NCBI RefSeq assembly: GCF_027595985.1
Contig: NC_073302.1
Location: 13,396,311 to 13,460,310 of the forward strand
Direction of reading: 5' to 3'
DNA from: Sorex araneus
Lineage: Eukaryota > Chordata > Mammalia > Eulipotyphla > Soricidae
Length of the DNA: 64,000 nucleotides
Made by a program: the position numbers and the translations under genes. How positions within the stretch are numbered: the first letter of the stretch is position 1; each line of letters opens with the position of its first letter. The notes beneath the pieces are model-generated. The model did no database searches and was not told the DNA's origin. It saw only the letters and a list, made by a program, of their open reading frames with translations. Below, one piece after another: positions 24,331 through 36,754 of the stretch.

Positions 24331-24779
24331 GGCATCTAACTCCCGGCCCAGTTGACTGAACAGAGAATGGTGTGTCCCTCTGGGCCGACTGTGTCAGCCA
24401 CCCCTTCTCTCCCCCATGACTCCCTGGTTTCCTCAGGCAGCGTCACAGGCTCTTCCTCTGCCAAGCTACACCCGCTGCAGTGCCTCAGAGCTCAGACCTT
24501 GGCAGGTGGTGCTGCTTTTCACGTTCCCCAAGTGGTCGCCTCTAGTGCCCTGGGTTTCCTTCGATGCCAGGAACACCCGTGCCGGTAGCCAGACTCACGT
24601 CTCTCCCGTGATGCTCACACTCGGAGACCTGTCCTGCACTCAACCTCTGAGTCTGAATCACTCTGTGGGCATCACAGCTCTGTCGAATTCAGCACCAGCC
24701 TTCCTTTTACCGCTAAGCCCAGCCCACGGTACTGCCAGTCTCCTGCAGGTGGGCACCCGCCCCATTCACCCAGTCGCTC

Positions 24780-25340
24780 AGTCCGAAAAAGCCCAGGAGC
24801 TGGGCTTGACTCTTTTCCTTACGGCAAACATTCACCTCATCAGCTAGTTCTGTCAGCCCGATGTTCAAAATCTGCTCTGAATCTGACACTCTCTGTGAAC
24901 AGCCCTGCTGGCATACTTGGACCTCCTCTCTCTAAACTACTCCCACTCTCTTCTTTGGTCCCTCTGCTTCTCACAGTCTCATTCCGTCACCTCCACCCCA
25001 ACGGTGGTCGAGACTCCACATAATAACCAGCGTGATCCTTTTAAAGTGTCAACCCAGGGCGAAAAAATAAAAGAGAGAGTGAGGTAAACTCGTATCATGT
25101 CTTTGCAAGGCTTAAACTCTCCATGGATTCCCATTGTTCTGGGAATGAAATTCAGACTTCTTGCCAGGTCTTCCGCGATGTGACTTTTGATTTATTTTTT
25201 AAATCTCTGCCTTTCTCTCTGACCTTATCTTCTGTTATTCTCTCTTTTGTTCACTCGAATCCATCCCTCTTTCTGTTTGACAGGGTAAAGTTTGCCTTCT
25301 GTCCTATGGAGGGGATTAGGCATTTCTCTCTACAACAAAG
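24780..25340 (+). mobile_element. L2 fossil
   Basis: CCAGCGTGATCCTTTTAAAG, TCTCCATGGATTCCCATTG and ATGAAATTCAGACTTCTTGC follow the sense order of a familiar mammalian L2-type consensus. Confidence 0.45.
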
Positions 25341-25903
25341 TGCATTATTTCTGTGCTTTTGGCAGGTTTATATATAAACCATGAAATGGCAAAATAAATA
25401 AGGAAAGGGAATTTCACAGGTGATGATTATTTATGTTTTCCAAACTTTGTCCCTGGATTTAGCTGGAGATCAGCTCTACATTCCTTTCTTTGACCAGTTA
25501 TTTTCTTAGTTACCCCTACCAGATTTTTTTATTAATTCTTGGCCAACAAGTATGAGATCATCTTCAGGAAATACTCATTTCTTTTCTTCCTTTCTCTCTT
25601 TTATTTTTTTCTCCAAGGGGAAGGGGATAATCGATTCATTTGTCCATCTTTCAGTAGAGACTGAATTTTGGGAAAGCGTTGTTATTGTAAGGGACTTTTT
25701 AGACAAAGCATAGTGGATAAAGTTTAACCGCCACTCATTTTTATTTTTCACTTGCCATAAAAGGTGTCACCATTTTAGATTTTAAAGAGAACTTAGATCT
25801 CATCTAGTTCGGCTTTCTTAAATTATAGATGAGGAAATGAAAGCAAAAAGACAGTATTTCCTATGGAACAATCTTTCGCCCTTTGAAATATTAAATCAGT
25901 AGG

Positions 25904-26040
25904 CATGGAATTATTATCCCATCTTACAGGTTAGAAAAGTGAAACTCAGATAAACAATTTAGTAAAGGTAATACAGTCAGGTTTAGCAGGGAATAGAGTT
26001 CATCTTCAATATTCAATCTCAGGCCATTTTCCTAGAGCTC
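25904..26040 (-). mobile_element. MIR fossil
   Basis: ATTATTATCCCATCTTACAG followed by AAGTGAAACTCAGAT and a GGAATAGAGTTCATC-type end fits antisense MIR. Confidence 0.5.
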
Positions 26041-26150
26041 TGCCCCTCTCAGAGGGGAGTTGTAAGCTGTTGGAAAAACGAGTTCACATTTTTAGTGTCT
26101 CCTATATGGATTCTAGAGGTTATGTTCTTTATTTTTATTATAAAGTCCAA

Positions 26151-26223
26151 CCTTTAAGTTTCTATATGAAATGAACCTCTAAGTTTCTATATGAAATGAA
26201 TCTTTAAGTTTCTATAAGAAATG
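26151..26223 (+). repeat. 25-bp tandem repeat, about 2.9 copies
   Basis: Units start at 26151, 26176 and 26201 and share the core TAAGTTTCTATATGAAATGA with one or two differences each. Confidence 0.95.
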
Positions 26224-26734
26224 TTTTTAAATTGCTAAACTCTTGAAATAGTCTACTATATACATGTTAAAGATTTTGCGGTGCATAATTTTTATGATCA
26301 CAAAACTAGGTAATCAAAATGAAAGTGATAGATGCATATTTGTAGAAAAAGGGAAACGTATGGCTGGGAGATCACTGAAAAGACCATTTCTTCTTTCAAG
26401 TCAACATTTCAGGGTGTTTTCTGTCTGGTATGATTTTAGTCTCTTAATTTTCTACTCTATAGCTGTGTTCCAGGTGCATGCTATTTTTGAAGCTATGTAG
26501 AGTGATGAATTTTTATGAACTGATACTTTAAAAAAATAATTTGTGTTTCAATTTTCCCTTTTGATTTAACATATATTACGTATAGGTTTCTTTTGTTCCT
26601 TTCTGAGGATGGGTGGGGCTCTCCCTAGCAATGCCCATATGGCCTGGAGTCCTTTCCCACTGAGAGTCAACCAGGACGCACTGTTCAATGCAAGAACCCA
26701 AGGAAGTGGTCCTGCGTGGGCCTGGAGGTGCTCT

Positions 26735-26862
26735 TGGCCGCCATGGTCACACCCAGTGGTGCTTGGTGGTCTCCAGGGCTATACCAGACGTTGCTTTTAG
26801 GGGGACTGGAGATGCTGGCAATCAGGCAAGAGTCCCCTAGTCCCTGTGCTATGTCTCAGCCC
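26735..26862 (-). mobile_element. Type A SINE, diverged
   Basis: GGTCACACCCAGTGGTGCTT to GCTATGTCTCAGCCC with a degenerate middle. Confidence 0.55.
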
Positions 26863-27124
26863 TATATTTTTATTTTTGTTTTAAGATCCTTTTTCACTCC
26901 TCATTGTAGGTTATGACTAAATCAAACAGAAATAAGTTAATCCTCTGGAAATTTTTTTAATACTGTAATAGAAATCACTTCAGAGACTGAAACAAAAAAC
27001 TTTCTCTAGAACTAGTGAAAACTCCTTAAATAATATAATTTTATTTACAGTATGTGGACTGCCGAAGTGATCACAAAGCCCTAAATAATAATCATAAAGA
27101 CCCACAAAAATCTCTCTCTCACCT

Positions 27125-27244
27125 TTGGCTTTGGGGCCACACCTGGAAGTGCTCAGGGTACCGTATGTGGTGCTGGGGATCAAACCTGGGTTGACTGCCA
27201 GGCAAGCACCCTACCTGTTACCCTCTACACGATCTCTCTGGGCC
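27125..27244 (-). mobile_element. Type A SINE, shortened
   Basis: TTTGGGGCCACACCTGG to GATCTCTCTGGGCC; about 45 bp of the body are missing. Confidence 0.7.
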
Positions 27245-27281
27245 AAGCATGGAAATATGCCATTTTAATTGAAAGTAACAG

Positions 27282-27440
27282 AGGCCAGAGCAATAGTACA
27301 GCTGGTAGGGCATTGGCCTTGCACACAACCAATCCAGGTTTAATCCCTGGCATCCCGTATGGTCCCCTAAGCACTGCCAGGAGTTATTCCTGACTACAGA
27401 GTCTGGAGTAACCCCTGAGCATTGCTGGGTGTGGACAAAC
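27282..27440 (+). mobile_element. Type A SINE
   Basis: Sense copy (GAGGCCAGAGCAATAGTACA ... GCATTGCTGGGTGTGG). Its tail has grown into the (ACC)n and (ATAA)n repeats that follow. Confidence 0.83.
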
Positions 27441-27456
27441 CCCACCACCACCACCA

Positions 27457-27487
<31 letters not shown>

Positions 27488-27489
27488 AA
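27441..27489 (+). repeat. (ACC)n and (ATAA)n microsatellites at a SINE tail
   Basis: Five ACC units are followed by eight AAAT units in place of a plain A tail. Confidence 0.95.
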
Positions 27490-27651
27490 TATAAGTAACA
27501 ACGTGAACTTCTCTTGCTACAATAGTCATAGGCAAATGGCGTGTGATTGGAAGGCAGCTTGCTCCAGACATTCATATTCTATTATAGCTGTTTGTTAGGT
27601 ATTTTTAGGCTAAAGTTTAGGACTTAATGAGAACGTATAAAAAGGTGTTTC

Positions 27652-27832
27652 CTGGAGTCGGAGAGATGGCACAGGGATGACAGTGCTTGCCCGGCCTGGA
27701 GACGGACCCTGCTCATTTCCCGGCACGATCTGATCCTCAGGAGTATCGCACCTGACTGAGAAGCACCAGGGGGGAACCCCAAGCCCCCTGAGCCCTACTT
27801 TGGAAGCCCAAAAGCGAAAAATAAAACTAAAA
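27652..27832 (+). mobile_element. Type A SINE, strongly diverged
   Basis: GGAGTCGGAGAGATGGCACA, TTTCCCGGCACGATCTGATC and an A-rich end retain the SOR order. Confidence 0.5.
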
Positions 27833-28424
27833 CAAAATCATTATTTCCAAACTTCAGCGATCGCTCCAAGTGCCGAAGTATGTGCATGTCTGTGCAAGAC
27901 CCCTGAGTTTGATCCTGGGCACAGCCTGCCACCCTTAGGCCACTGGGACGAGCACAGAGCTGTCGGGGGCATACATTTTGCCCAACTATCACCGGGAGAA
28001 ACCCCTGGTGCCCCTGAGTTAATCACAGTGCTGTGAGGAGCCCTCTCCCACAATTTATTTCCACTGGACATTTTTTATGTAGGAGAGCAAATAGGCAGAT
28101 TTTATATCTAAAGCAAACTTAAGTTTTCCCAACCCGTATAAATACATTTGACATTTAAGGTTATTTGATTTTTCGGACCAAAATCTGCAGTTTCCTAGTG
28201 TGTATATCTTTTAAAAAATGATTTTTATTGTCACAAAAGACATGGAAGAAAACAGTACCTAAATTAAAGTATTTTTTGCTATATGAAGATAAACTACTGC
28301 ATTATCTGTTTAAAAATGTAGCTAACACTGTCAAGCCATTTAAACTTATGATTAAAGGTGAGGGCATTTAAACACAAATTTAGTTAAACTCAAACATAAG
28401 TGTTAGGTACTAAATTTGTGTTAA

Positions 28425-28426
<2 letters not shown>

Positions 28427-28468
<42 letters not shown>
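28427..28468 (+). repeat. (TG)n microsatellite
   Basis: About 20 uninterrupted TG units abutting the 3' side of an antisense tRNA-Ala-like SINE. Confidence 0.97.
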
Positions 28469-28469
<1 letters not shown>

Positions 28470-28543
28470 TTCTGGGATTCAGACTTAGGCCTTACATATG
28501 CAAGATAGATGCTCTATTATTGAACTACATCCATGACCCCAGC
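28469..28543 (-). mobile_element. tRNA-Ala-like SINE
   Basis: On the minus strand it reads CATGGATGTAGTTCAATAAT, then TTGCATATGTAAGGCC and a TCTGAATCCCAGA B-box relic, followed by an AC repeat tail. Confidence 0.55.
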
Positions 28544-28732
28544 TAAATTGTTTATTTGGGTCCACATCCACTAGTCCTTGGGGGAATCTTCCTGACTTAG
28601 TGCTCAAGATTTACTGGTGATACCTTCCCCTACCTCTCTGTACTTCCGGAAGCCTCAGCAGTCATATCCACACCCCAAAGCTGCCACCCAACTGAAAAAA
28701 TACTTCAGCCTTACTGTCCCAATAAAAATACT

Positions 28733-29030
28733 GATTGCCCTGAGCAAACACTATGACCTCTTAGCACCTGTATAGCAAACCATAATGCATAAAAGGAAAA
28801 GGAGAGAGAGAGAGCAAGAAGGAAAGTGCCTTCCATAGAGGGAGGGGGGTGGGAGGTGGGCGGGGGCTGGGGTATTGGAGGGTGGCGGGAAGGAAACAGG
28901 GGACATTGGTGTCTGGAATTGTACACTGGTGGAGGAATGGCTGCTGGATCATTGTTTGACTGAAACCTAATCATGAACAGCTTTGTAATGGTCTATCTCA
29001 CAGATATTCAATTAAAAATTAAAAAAAAAA
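28733..29030 (+). mobile_element. L1 3' end
   Basis: GCAAACCATAATGCATAAAA, a G-rich tract, TTTGACTGAAACCTAATC, ATGAACAGCTTTGTAATGG and poly-A. Confidence 0.85.
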
Positions 29031-29059
29031 GTAATGTGGATTTCATGCCCAATTTAATC

Positions 29060-29106
29060 AGGCGAATAAACTCAATGAACAACGGGATGACAGTGATACA
29101 GTGATA
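29060..29106 (+). mobile_element. Type B SINE tail fragment
   Basis: AACTCAATGAACAACGGGAT then GACAGTGATACAGTGATA matches only the last 45 bp of type B. Confidence 0.75.
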
Positions 29107-29129
29107 CTCCTGCATTAAAAAAAAAAAAT

Positions 29130-29232
29130 TACTGGTGATGCTCTGGGAATTGTTTGGTACTGGGGATGGAAGCTGGAACTCCTGCATGCGAAAGGTCCAC
29201 TGCAGCCTATTGAGTCTCTCTCTCCCCAGGCC
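29130..29232 (-). mobile_element. Type A SINE fragment, diverged
   Basis: GGTGATGCTCTGGGAATTG to CTCTCTCCCCAGGCC; truncated at the tail side. Confidence 0.5.
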
Positions 29233-30177
29233 TTGGTTATAAAATTTTGAAGATGTCTTTACTCCATGAAGTTTGGGAGAATCTTGCTGTAATTACTTAA
29301 TAATTAAAATTTGATGCAGATCTTAACATTTTTATTATTTTGAGTTTTACAAATCTTACTGTAATTGTCAGACCATTTTATTTCACAGTCTCATTCTCAA
29401 TTCCTTTTCTGAAAATATTAGACTAGTAAGGGAAAAAAATGAAAGAACTGAAATAGAAAAGTTTTAGCCTGAACTGTATTCAACTCAGGGTATACAGTTT
29501 CCTTGTCTTCCTAGATTTCAGTGTGCAGTTTCTTCTGGAAGTTTTGTAAACATGTTTTGATGTCCCTTTGAATTTCTCTGGCTCGCTAAGAAAGAAACGA
29601 GAATGACTCAGCTCCTTCTTGCTTTCTGTTCGTTATGCTGCATCAGTGCTCGGAGAATATCCTTGAGAGTGGGACACACAGGGGTGTTGTATAGAACACA
29701 TCGCTTTGCTTGCTTTCTTCCTTTACGTTTTCCTTATTGTCTCCATTTTTATTTTGAATTTTTAAATATAAAAATACAAAGAATAATATACCCATGTACC
29801 CACACTAAGGATTAATAGGTATTAACATTTTGGTATTTTGTAGCTCATTGATACATATTGTAGCATTTACTTACATATTTTTGTAAATGCCTGGGATGTC
29901 CCTTTGAATAGTTACGTATTTGAAACAGAGAAATTCTAATAAAATTTCCCCCATCTCTGTTTTCTTCCCCAGTCTTCTATTTTCTTTCTCTCCACTGAGA
30001 GAAGCAGAACTTAACAATTTTGCCTGTCCCTTCTCAATTCACAATTAATTTTTATTGTATATTTTTGTAGCCAGATGCTTCAAAAATATTTTGCTTAGAA
30101 TGGTTGGACCTGTTCAAAAGAAATATTTTTCTATATGCATCATTCTACAGAATTTTCTCCTTTACAACAAATGTTAG

Positions 30178-30355
30178 GGCCGGAGTGATAGTACAGCGGG
30201 TAGGGTGTTTGCCTAGCAGGTGGCCGACCCTGGTTCGATTCCCAGCATCCCATATGGTCCCCCAAGCACTGCCAGGAGTAATTCCTGAATGTAGAGCTAG
30301 GAGTAACCCCTGAGCATCTCTGGGTGTGACCCAAAAAGCAAAACAAACAAACAAA
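30178..30355 (+). mobile_element. Type A SINE, young
   Basis: Sense copy (GCCGGAGTGATAGTACAGCG ... GTGTGACCCAAAAAGC, A-rich tail). The target-site duplication ACAACAAATGTTAG flanks it at 30164-30177 and 30356-30369. Confidence 0.94.
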
Positions 30356-30861
30356 ACAACAAATGTTAGTTTTAAGGTCTATGTGTGTTCTTACATATAG
30401 GTGAATCTTGCTCACTTATTTAACGACAGTACCCTAACTATAAAATAGTACAATATATTTATTCTTCTCTGTAGAGTTCTTTTTTCAGGGGTATGTCCAC
30501 TGTGCTTAGGAAATGAGGTGCTGGGGGCCCAACCTGGACTCTTGACTATAAAACCAACCCTATGATCTAGCTCCCTGGTACCTTCCTGGTTCTTTATATA
30601 TTCTTTTTTTTTTTCTTTGTCACTAGCTGGCCAGCATTCGGTATGTAGGGCCTCACCCACGTGGGGCTTATTCATGTCCTCTACCTTTTCCCAAAGAGCT
30701 TATAATCAGGCAGGAGAAACACAGCTTCCAGCAGGATCGAAACTAAACCCTGCCCAATCCTTATCAGACAACTTTTTCAGGTCAAATTGCAAGTCTTTTG
30801 GTTACAGTATAATTCCCACCCCCCACCCCCCACAGTAAATCTTTCAATATCTTAAAAATAA

Positions 30862-31062
<201 letters not shown>

Positions 31063-31379
31063 TAGTGACTCTGTGTCGCTAGGTATCACTCGTGTTGATA
31101 AGTCAAGTTCTGGATGTTGTAGATAAGGGAGGCCATCAGGCAGCAAAGGTTTTCCTTTCTAGAAATTTGCAGTCAAATGCAAACACACTTGTGAGATGAG
31201 ACTTAAAATGTCTAAAAAAGCAGCAAAACGAGTAAATAAAGGAACTTCAGGACTGAGGAAAATGGGAAACTTGCATCAGATATAGTCTCACATAGTTCAA
31301 GACAACCTTAATTGATTTTTTTTTCTATCACTAATATTGGCTACTTATGTCTAAATAGTGACATCAACATATAATTAAT

Positions 31380-31500
31380 TCACATTTATTTTTGGTCTAT
31401 TAGTTGACTCCTACCACATAATCATTACCCTGAGATTTTGTGGCTTAACATAATAAGCATTTATTATCTCACAGAATATCTGCTAGGAATTTGGGTGCAG
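31380..31500. mobile_element. Ancient interspersed repeat, family not assigned
   Basis: TGGCTTAACATAATAAGCAT and ATTATCTCACAG recall a widespread mammalian repeat carrying GTGGCTTAAAACAA and TTATTATCTCACAG. I do not name the family. Confidence 0.35.
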
Positions 31501-31504
31501 CCTA

Positions 31505-32920
31505 GCTGGGAATGTACAGTTAGTGGCTTTTAGTATATCCACAATATTGTGTGATCATCATTATAATCAGTTTTAAAACATTCTTAGTACTTCTCCTACT
31601 CAAACAAACTTTGCTCCCGTTAGTAGATATTTCTTTTCCTGTCATCTTAGACAACCATGAACTTACTTTTTTTTTCTCTATGGATTCGCCTATTCTGATT
31701 ATTGCATAAAGTGGAATCGTACAGTATATGATGGTTTGTTTCTAGACTATTTTACCTATCATATACTTAAGATTCATCCATCTTGTAATATCTATCAATA
31801 TTTTATTTCTTTTCATTACTAAATAATCTTCTATTACATGGATATGCTACATTATATTTATCCATTATTGTGTTTGTGGGTAATTGAACTGTTTCTACTC
31901 ATTGGCTGTTATGAATAATGCTCTATGAACATTGTGCTTATGTTTTTGTGCATACACACTTTTTCATTTCCCTCAGGTATTACCTAGGAAAGTTTCTGGG
32001 CCATATAGTAGCTCTTGGTTCAGCCTTTGAAAAGCACTGTAGCACTGCACTGTCTTCCTGTTGTTTATTGATTTGCTCAAGCGGGCACCAGTAATGTCTC
32101 CTTCGTGAGACTTGTTGTTACTGTTTTTGGCGTATTGAGTATGCCATGGGTAGCTTGCCAGGCTCACTGTGCGGGCGAGATACTCTCGGTAGCTTGCTGG
32201 GCTCTCCGAGAGGGATGGAGGAATTGAACCTGGGTCGGCCGCGTGCAAAGCAAACGCCCTACCCGCTGTGCTATTGCTCCAGTCCAGCCTTTGCAAAACT
32301 CATACTAATTTCCATAGTGACTATACCATTTTATCTCCCCCCAACATTGTAGGAGGCCTCTATTTTCTCCTACATCCTAACCAGTGTTTGTTAATATGTG
32401 CTTGTTAATGTGATCCTAACAGTTGTGAAGTAGTATTTTAGTTTTCACTTGCAACTTCCTGATGGATAATTATGAATTTATTAGCCATTTATGTATCTTC
32501 CTTTAGAAGAGTCTCTTCAGATGCTTTGTTCATTTGTTCATTTTTAAATTAGGTTTTTGTGTTTTTACCACTGAGTTGAGAGAGTTCTTTTAAAGTGCCT
32601 GAGGAGGCATCTGATTTCGGGATTTTATCTCTTTTGTGGTTTGGCTTTCCACTTTCTTCTCTCCCTTTTCTTTCCTTGCTCGTTATCGTGGTGGCCAGGG
32701 TTCATTCACAGGCCTGGATGTGGCGCTCACACATTTCAGTTGTGTTCTCCGGGGTCGCACACTTGGCCTTCAGAGTTTGCCATCGGTCACACTTCTTTAG
32801 TTTGCGGTTCTCACATGCATTCTGGGTTAGTTTTTTCACCTCCTTGATGTGTTTTCAGCACACAAGTTTTTAATTTCAGCAAAGTCCAGGGTTGTTTTTT
32901 ATTTTTTTTTTCCCCTTTCA
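31505..32920 (-). mobile_element. Old antisense L1 remnant, interrupted
   Basis: Typical antisense L1 3' region phrases occur throughout: TAAAGTGGAATCGTACAGTA, AAGATTCATCCATCTTGTAA, CTGTTATGAATAATGCTC, GATGCTTTGTTCATTTGTTC and GTTTTTAATTTCAGCAAAG. A type B SINE (32034-32284) and an unclassified segment (about 32640-32820) interrupt it. Confidence 0.65.
32034..32284 (-). mobile_element. Type B SINE
   Basis: Antisense copy with tail AGCACTGTAGCACTGCACTG and an intact head (TGTGCTATTGCTCCAGTC). Near-perfect duplication CAGCCTTTGAAAA / CAGCCTTTGCAAAA flanks it. Confidence 0.92.
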
Positions 32921-33658
32921 TAAGCTTAGAAATTCTCATGAGGTTGCAATCAATTTGTAAGCCAAGGTTGCAGTCAGGCATGATGACTTAATTAGAACTA
33001 GTAAATTTCCTTCCAAGAGGGGATGACTCATACCGCTTTTTCTAAAGGTAGAAGGCCTTTTGTTCCTGCCATATGGAGGACCCCTTCGGAGAGCGACCAG
33101 AGTTCCTTCCAACATGGAGGCTGGCTCTCCCAAGGAGCTGGCAGGCTAAGAAACGAGATGAAACTAGAGTGTGTTCTGTTGCCTAGTCTCTGAAACAATG
33201 GCACAGACCTTCTGTAATATCCTACGGCTTCTACACTTGGATGGTCGTAGAGAGTAAAATAAATCAGGACGGGATGTGGAAAGTCCATTACCGAATGGTT
33301 TCGCCCACCCTGTGGATTCTAAGTTATAGGAGGAAACAGCCCGAGGAAACACAAGACTAACTCAGGTTAGACCTGCTGAAAATGAAGGTGTTTACTGGTA
33401 GGAATTTGTGAAAAGGGTCTAGTAAGATTTGATAGTGAGAAGACAGTAAAGGTTTGGCAGTGCAGTTTCCATCTGATACGAACAGAGAGGTGGAAAACCT
33501 GGGAATTCTATTGTGCTATAAACCACTTATAAATCAATTAAAGGGCCTCAGGGTAGATGAGCAAAGCAATACTTTTTTATTTCTTTAACTTGTACCCTAT
33601 GAAGCATTCCAGATCATCTTTTATCTTTTTGGAAAATTATGAAAATAACTACCAATAA

Positions 33659-33900
33659 TAGTAGCACTGTAGCCCCATTGTTCATCGATTTGCTCAATCG
33701 AGCACCAGTAACGTCTCCATTGTGAGACTTGTTACTGTTTTTGGCATATTGAATATGCCACAGGTAGCTTGCCAGGCTCTGCCGTGTGGGCGGGATATTC
33801 TGGATAGCTTGCCGGGCTCTCCGAGAGGGACAGAGGAATTGAACTCGGGTTGGCCGCATGCAAGGCAAATGCCCTACCCACTGTGCTATCATTCCAGGCC
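33659..33900 (-). mobile_element. Type B SINE
   Basis: Antisense copy (GTAGCACTGTAGCCCCATTG ... TGTGCTATCATTCCAGGCC). It lies within a locally duplicated AT-rich segment. Confidence 0.9.
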
Positions 33901-34312
33901 AACCACCAATTGTAATGAAGTATTCATCTTTTTAGAAAATTGTTAAAATAATCACCAATAGTAATGATCATTACTGCTTAACTTTATTACAAGACAAGGC
34001 AAACTAGAAAATATAATATGTTTCAAATGAAAGCTAGTGTATTTATTATTATTGTGGGGGGAGGGCAGGGAGGAATGTCCTGTCCAGTGCTGCTAGGAGC
34101 CATCAGAGTTGTACCCCGTGGGGCCCAGGGAACCCGGCAGTAAAGGGAGTAGGAGCCGGAGCTCTGTGCATGTCTTACCGTGCTGCAGGTCTTCAAGCTG
34201 CAAGTCCAGCTCCCAAATCTAGCTTCTCCGTATTGAAAACCGAGTCATGCATGTGTACGTTATTAGTGTCAGGATGCTGAATCGAGATGTACAGTTCAGA
34301 GAGCAGAGATTT

Positions 34313-34716
34313 ATTTTTTATTTTATTTTATTTTATTTTTATTGAATCACCATGAGATACAGTTACAGGGTTTTCTTGTTTGAATTTCAGTCATACAGTG
34401 ATCGAACAACCATCCCCCCACACCAGTGCGCATTCTCCACCACCTATATCACCAGTACTCCCTCTCCCCACTTCGCAGTCCTCCTCCTGCCTCCATGGCA
34501 GACAACTTCCCCCATGCTCTCTCTACTTTGGGGCATTATGGTTTGCAATACAGATACTGAGAGGCGATCACGTTTGGTCCTTTATCTACTTTCGGCACAT
34601 ATCTCTCATCCTGAACGATTCCTCCAACCATCATTGACTTAGTGCTCCCTTCTCTATTCCGGCTGCTCATGAGGCAGGCTTTCAAGTATGGAGCAATATT
34701 CTTGGCCCTTGAGACA
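34313..34716 (-). mobile_element. L1 3' end with target-site duplication
   Basis: Antisense insertion with an A/T-rich tail of TTTTA units, AATCACCATGAGATACAGTT and TTTGCAATACAGATACTGAG. The repeat AGCAGAGATTT flanks it at about 34302 and 34717, giving a 404-bp 5'-truncated insertion. Confidence 0.85.
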
Positions 34717-34990
34717 GCAGAGATTTTTACAAGTGTTATTCCCCAGGAACATCTTCTTTGATAACTATCACTGATAAATAGGCTTTTTAAAAAAGAATAT
34801 TATGAAGAAATTTCTGGGATACATATGAGATTAAATGTAATCAATCTAATGTACTTATCATCTATGCTGCCAGTACCCGGACAATCTTATTTGCTCTGTC
34901 TCTTCTTGCCCACTGTGCCCCAGAGATTAGCACCTGAACACTCCCTCCCTTACAGACTATTTCAGAATGATTATTATTTTCAGTGGAGAT

Positions 34991-35056
34991 TTATTTTTCT
35001 TTTTGGGTCACACCAGGCGATGCACACCAAGTTACTCCTGGCTCTGCACTCAGAAG
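34991..35056 (-). mobile_element. Type A SINE, truncated
   Basis: Only the 3' half is present (TTTCTTTTTGGGTCACACCA to GGCTCTGCACTCAG); the head is absent. Confidence 0.8.
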
Positions 35057-35720
35057 TGAAGGTTTTTGATGCTAGAAATTTTGAGTGTAAATTTTGGACA
35101 ATCTATATGTCAGCCCATTACTGAGAGTTATAAAAAGCAAAATAAAATATTGATCAGAAAATGCTTTAGGGGGCTAAGAGGGAGGGAAACAGGGGGAAGA
35201 TGATAGGACCTAGAATGAGATCCTACAATGATCTAGAATGAGATCCAAAAACCTAATTCCAGGGGTTTTGACATGGTATTCCTGAGTATCCTGCATGATT
35301 TCATCTTAGTTGGAGTGAGTGGTGAGAATAGTAGAGACTGGGTGCGGGGGAGATAGTGGTCGAACACATCTCTTATCGTCTAGTGCCCTAAGTTGGATCT
35401 GCAGCTCTGCTAGCTCCTTCTCCCAGTACTACCCAGCATCCCTCAGTACCCTTCGAACAAATGGTTATGGGCGCGGTGGCCTCTGTCACCTCTGGTCATG
35501 GCCCTGATGGCCCCCAGGTTTGCTCTGCTGGGAGTGATCCTTGGTTCCCGGCACTTCTGGATGTGACCCCTAATTTTTAAAAAATGCATATTTTTATTTT
35601 TATTTCATATTTATTTCCCTCCCTTCAACCAGCACAGCATTTATAATTATTTTGCGTATTTTGCATCTTGTGATACATCATATGACACTCCCTATCCATT
35701 TTCCATAAAATCATAGAGGG

Positions 35721-35722
<2 letters not shown>

Positions 35723-35768
<46 letters not shown>
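35723..35768 (+). repeat. (TA)n microsatellite
   Basis: About 22 AT units ending exactly where the headless type B copy begins. Confidence 0.97.
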
Positions 35769-35771
<3 letters not shown>

Positions 35772-36028
35772 TCTCGGAGAGCCCAGCAAGCTACCGAGAG
35801 TATTCTGCCCGCACGGCAGAGCCTGGCAAGCTCCCTGTGGCGTATTCAATATGCCAAAAATGATAACAATAACAGGTCTCATTCCCCTGACCCTGAAAGA
35901 GCCTCTGATAGTTGGGAAAGACGAGTAAGGAGAGACTGCTAAAATCTCAGGGACAAATGGAGACGTTACTGGTGCCGCTCGAGTAACTCGATGAACAACG
36001 GGATGACAGTGATACATTGATACAGTGA
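35769..36028 (+). mobile_element. Type B SINE, headless variant with extra internal segment
   Basis: The copy starts in the body (CCTCTCGGAGAGCCCAGCAA), so the tRNA-like head is missing. About 85 extra bases (35876-35960) lie between the GTCTC and GGAGACG motifs that are adjacent in other copies. The tail is GACAGTGATACATTGATACA. Confidence 0.85.
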
Positions 36029-36528
36029 TTTGGGAGTGAATACAATTTTTTAAAACTGCTGAGTCCAACCTCTGTGATCATGGTAATATAACTATTGAAT
36101 AATATACCAGATTATATTTTATTCCTAGAACAATATATCATCCATTTAAAATATATGGAAGGCTATCCTTACTAGGCCTTTTAGCCTGCTGGTGTCCATT
36201 ATTTATATCCAATTATTTATCATACATCAATTGATGGACTTTATAATACTTTATGGAATCGCTAATGATTATTAAAATTTTATAAGAAGAAAAAGTTACA
36301 ACCATTTAATTGCCATAATTAGCCTTATTTTGTCTTGTGTGATGACAATAATAGAATTTTTCTGTTTCCAACTAGTAATTTCAAAATTTATAAGTGGCCT
36401 ACGAGTCTAATTAGCTTCCTCATTTAATAAAAATAATCCTCAAAGAAGTTCTTATTTCAGGGGAAGATGGGCCAAAATTTAAATAACGAGCAATATACAG
36501 CGTGATGTCATTTGCTTTATTTATTTAT

Positions 36529-36684
36529 TCTTGGGTTTTGGCCACATCAGGGCTTCCTCCTGGCTCTGTGCTCAGGTATCATTCCTGGAGGGCTCAAGGG
36601 AACCATATACAGTTCCAGGGATCGAACCTGGGTTGGCTGCGTACAATACAAATGCCCTACTTGCTGTATTACCTCTGTGGCCCC
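36529..36684 (-). mobile_element. Type A SINE, older
   Basis: TTCTTGGGTTTTGGCCACAT to TTACCTCTGTGGCCCC. Confidence 0.75.
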
Positions 36685-36754
36685 TAATTTGCTTTGAATG
36701 TACTAACACCTATAACACTGAATTTATATTTGGCACTTATGTAGTTGGCTTTTA

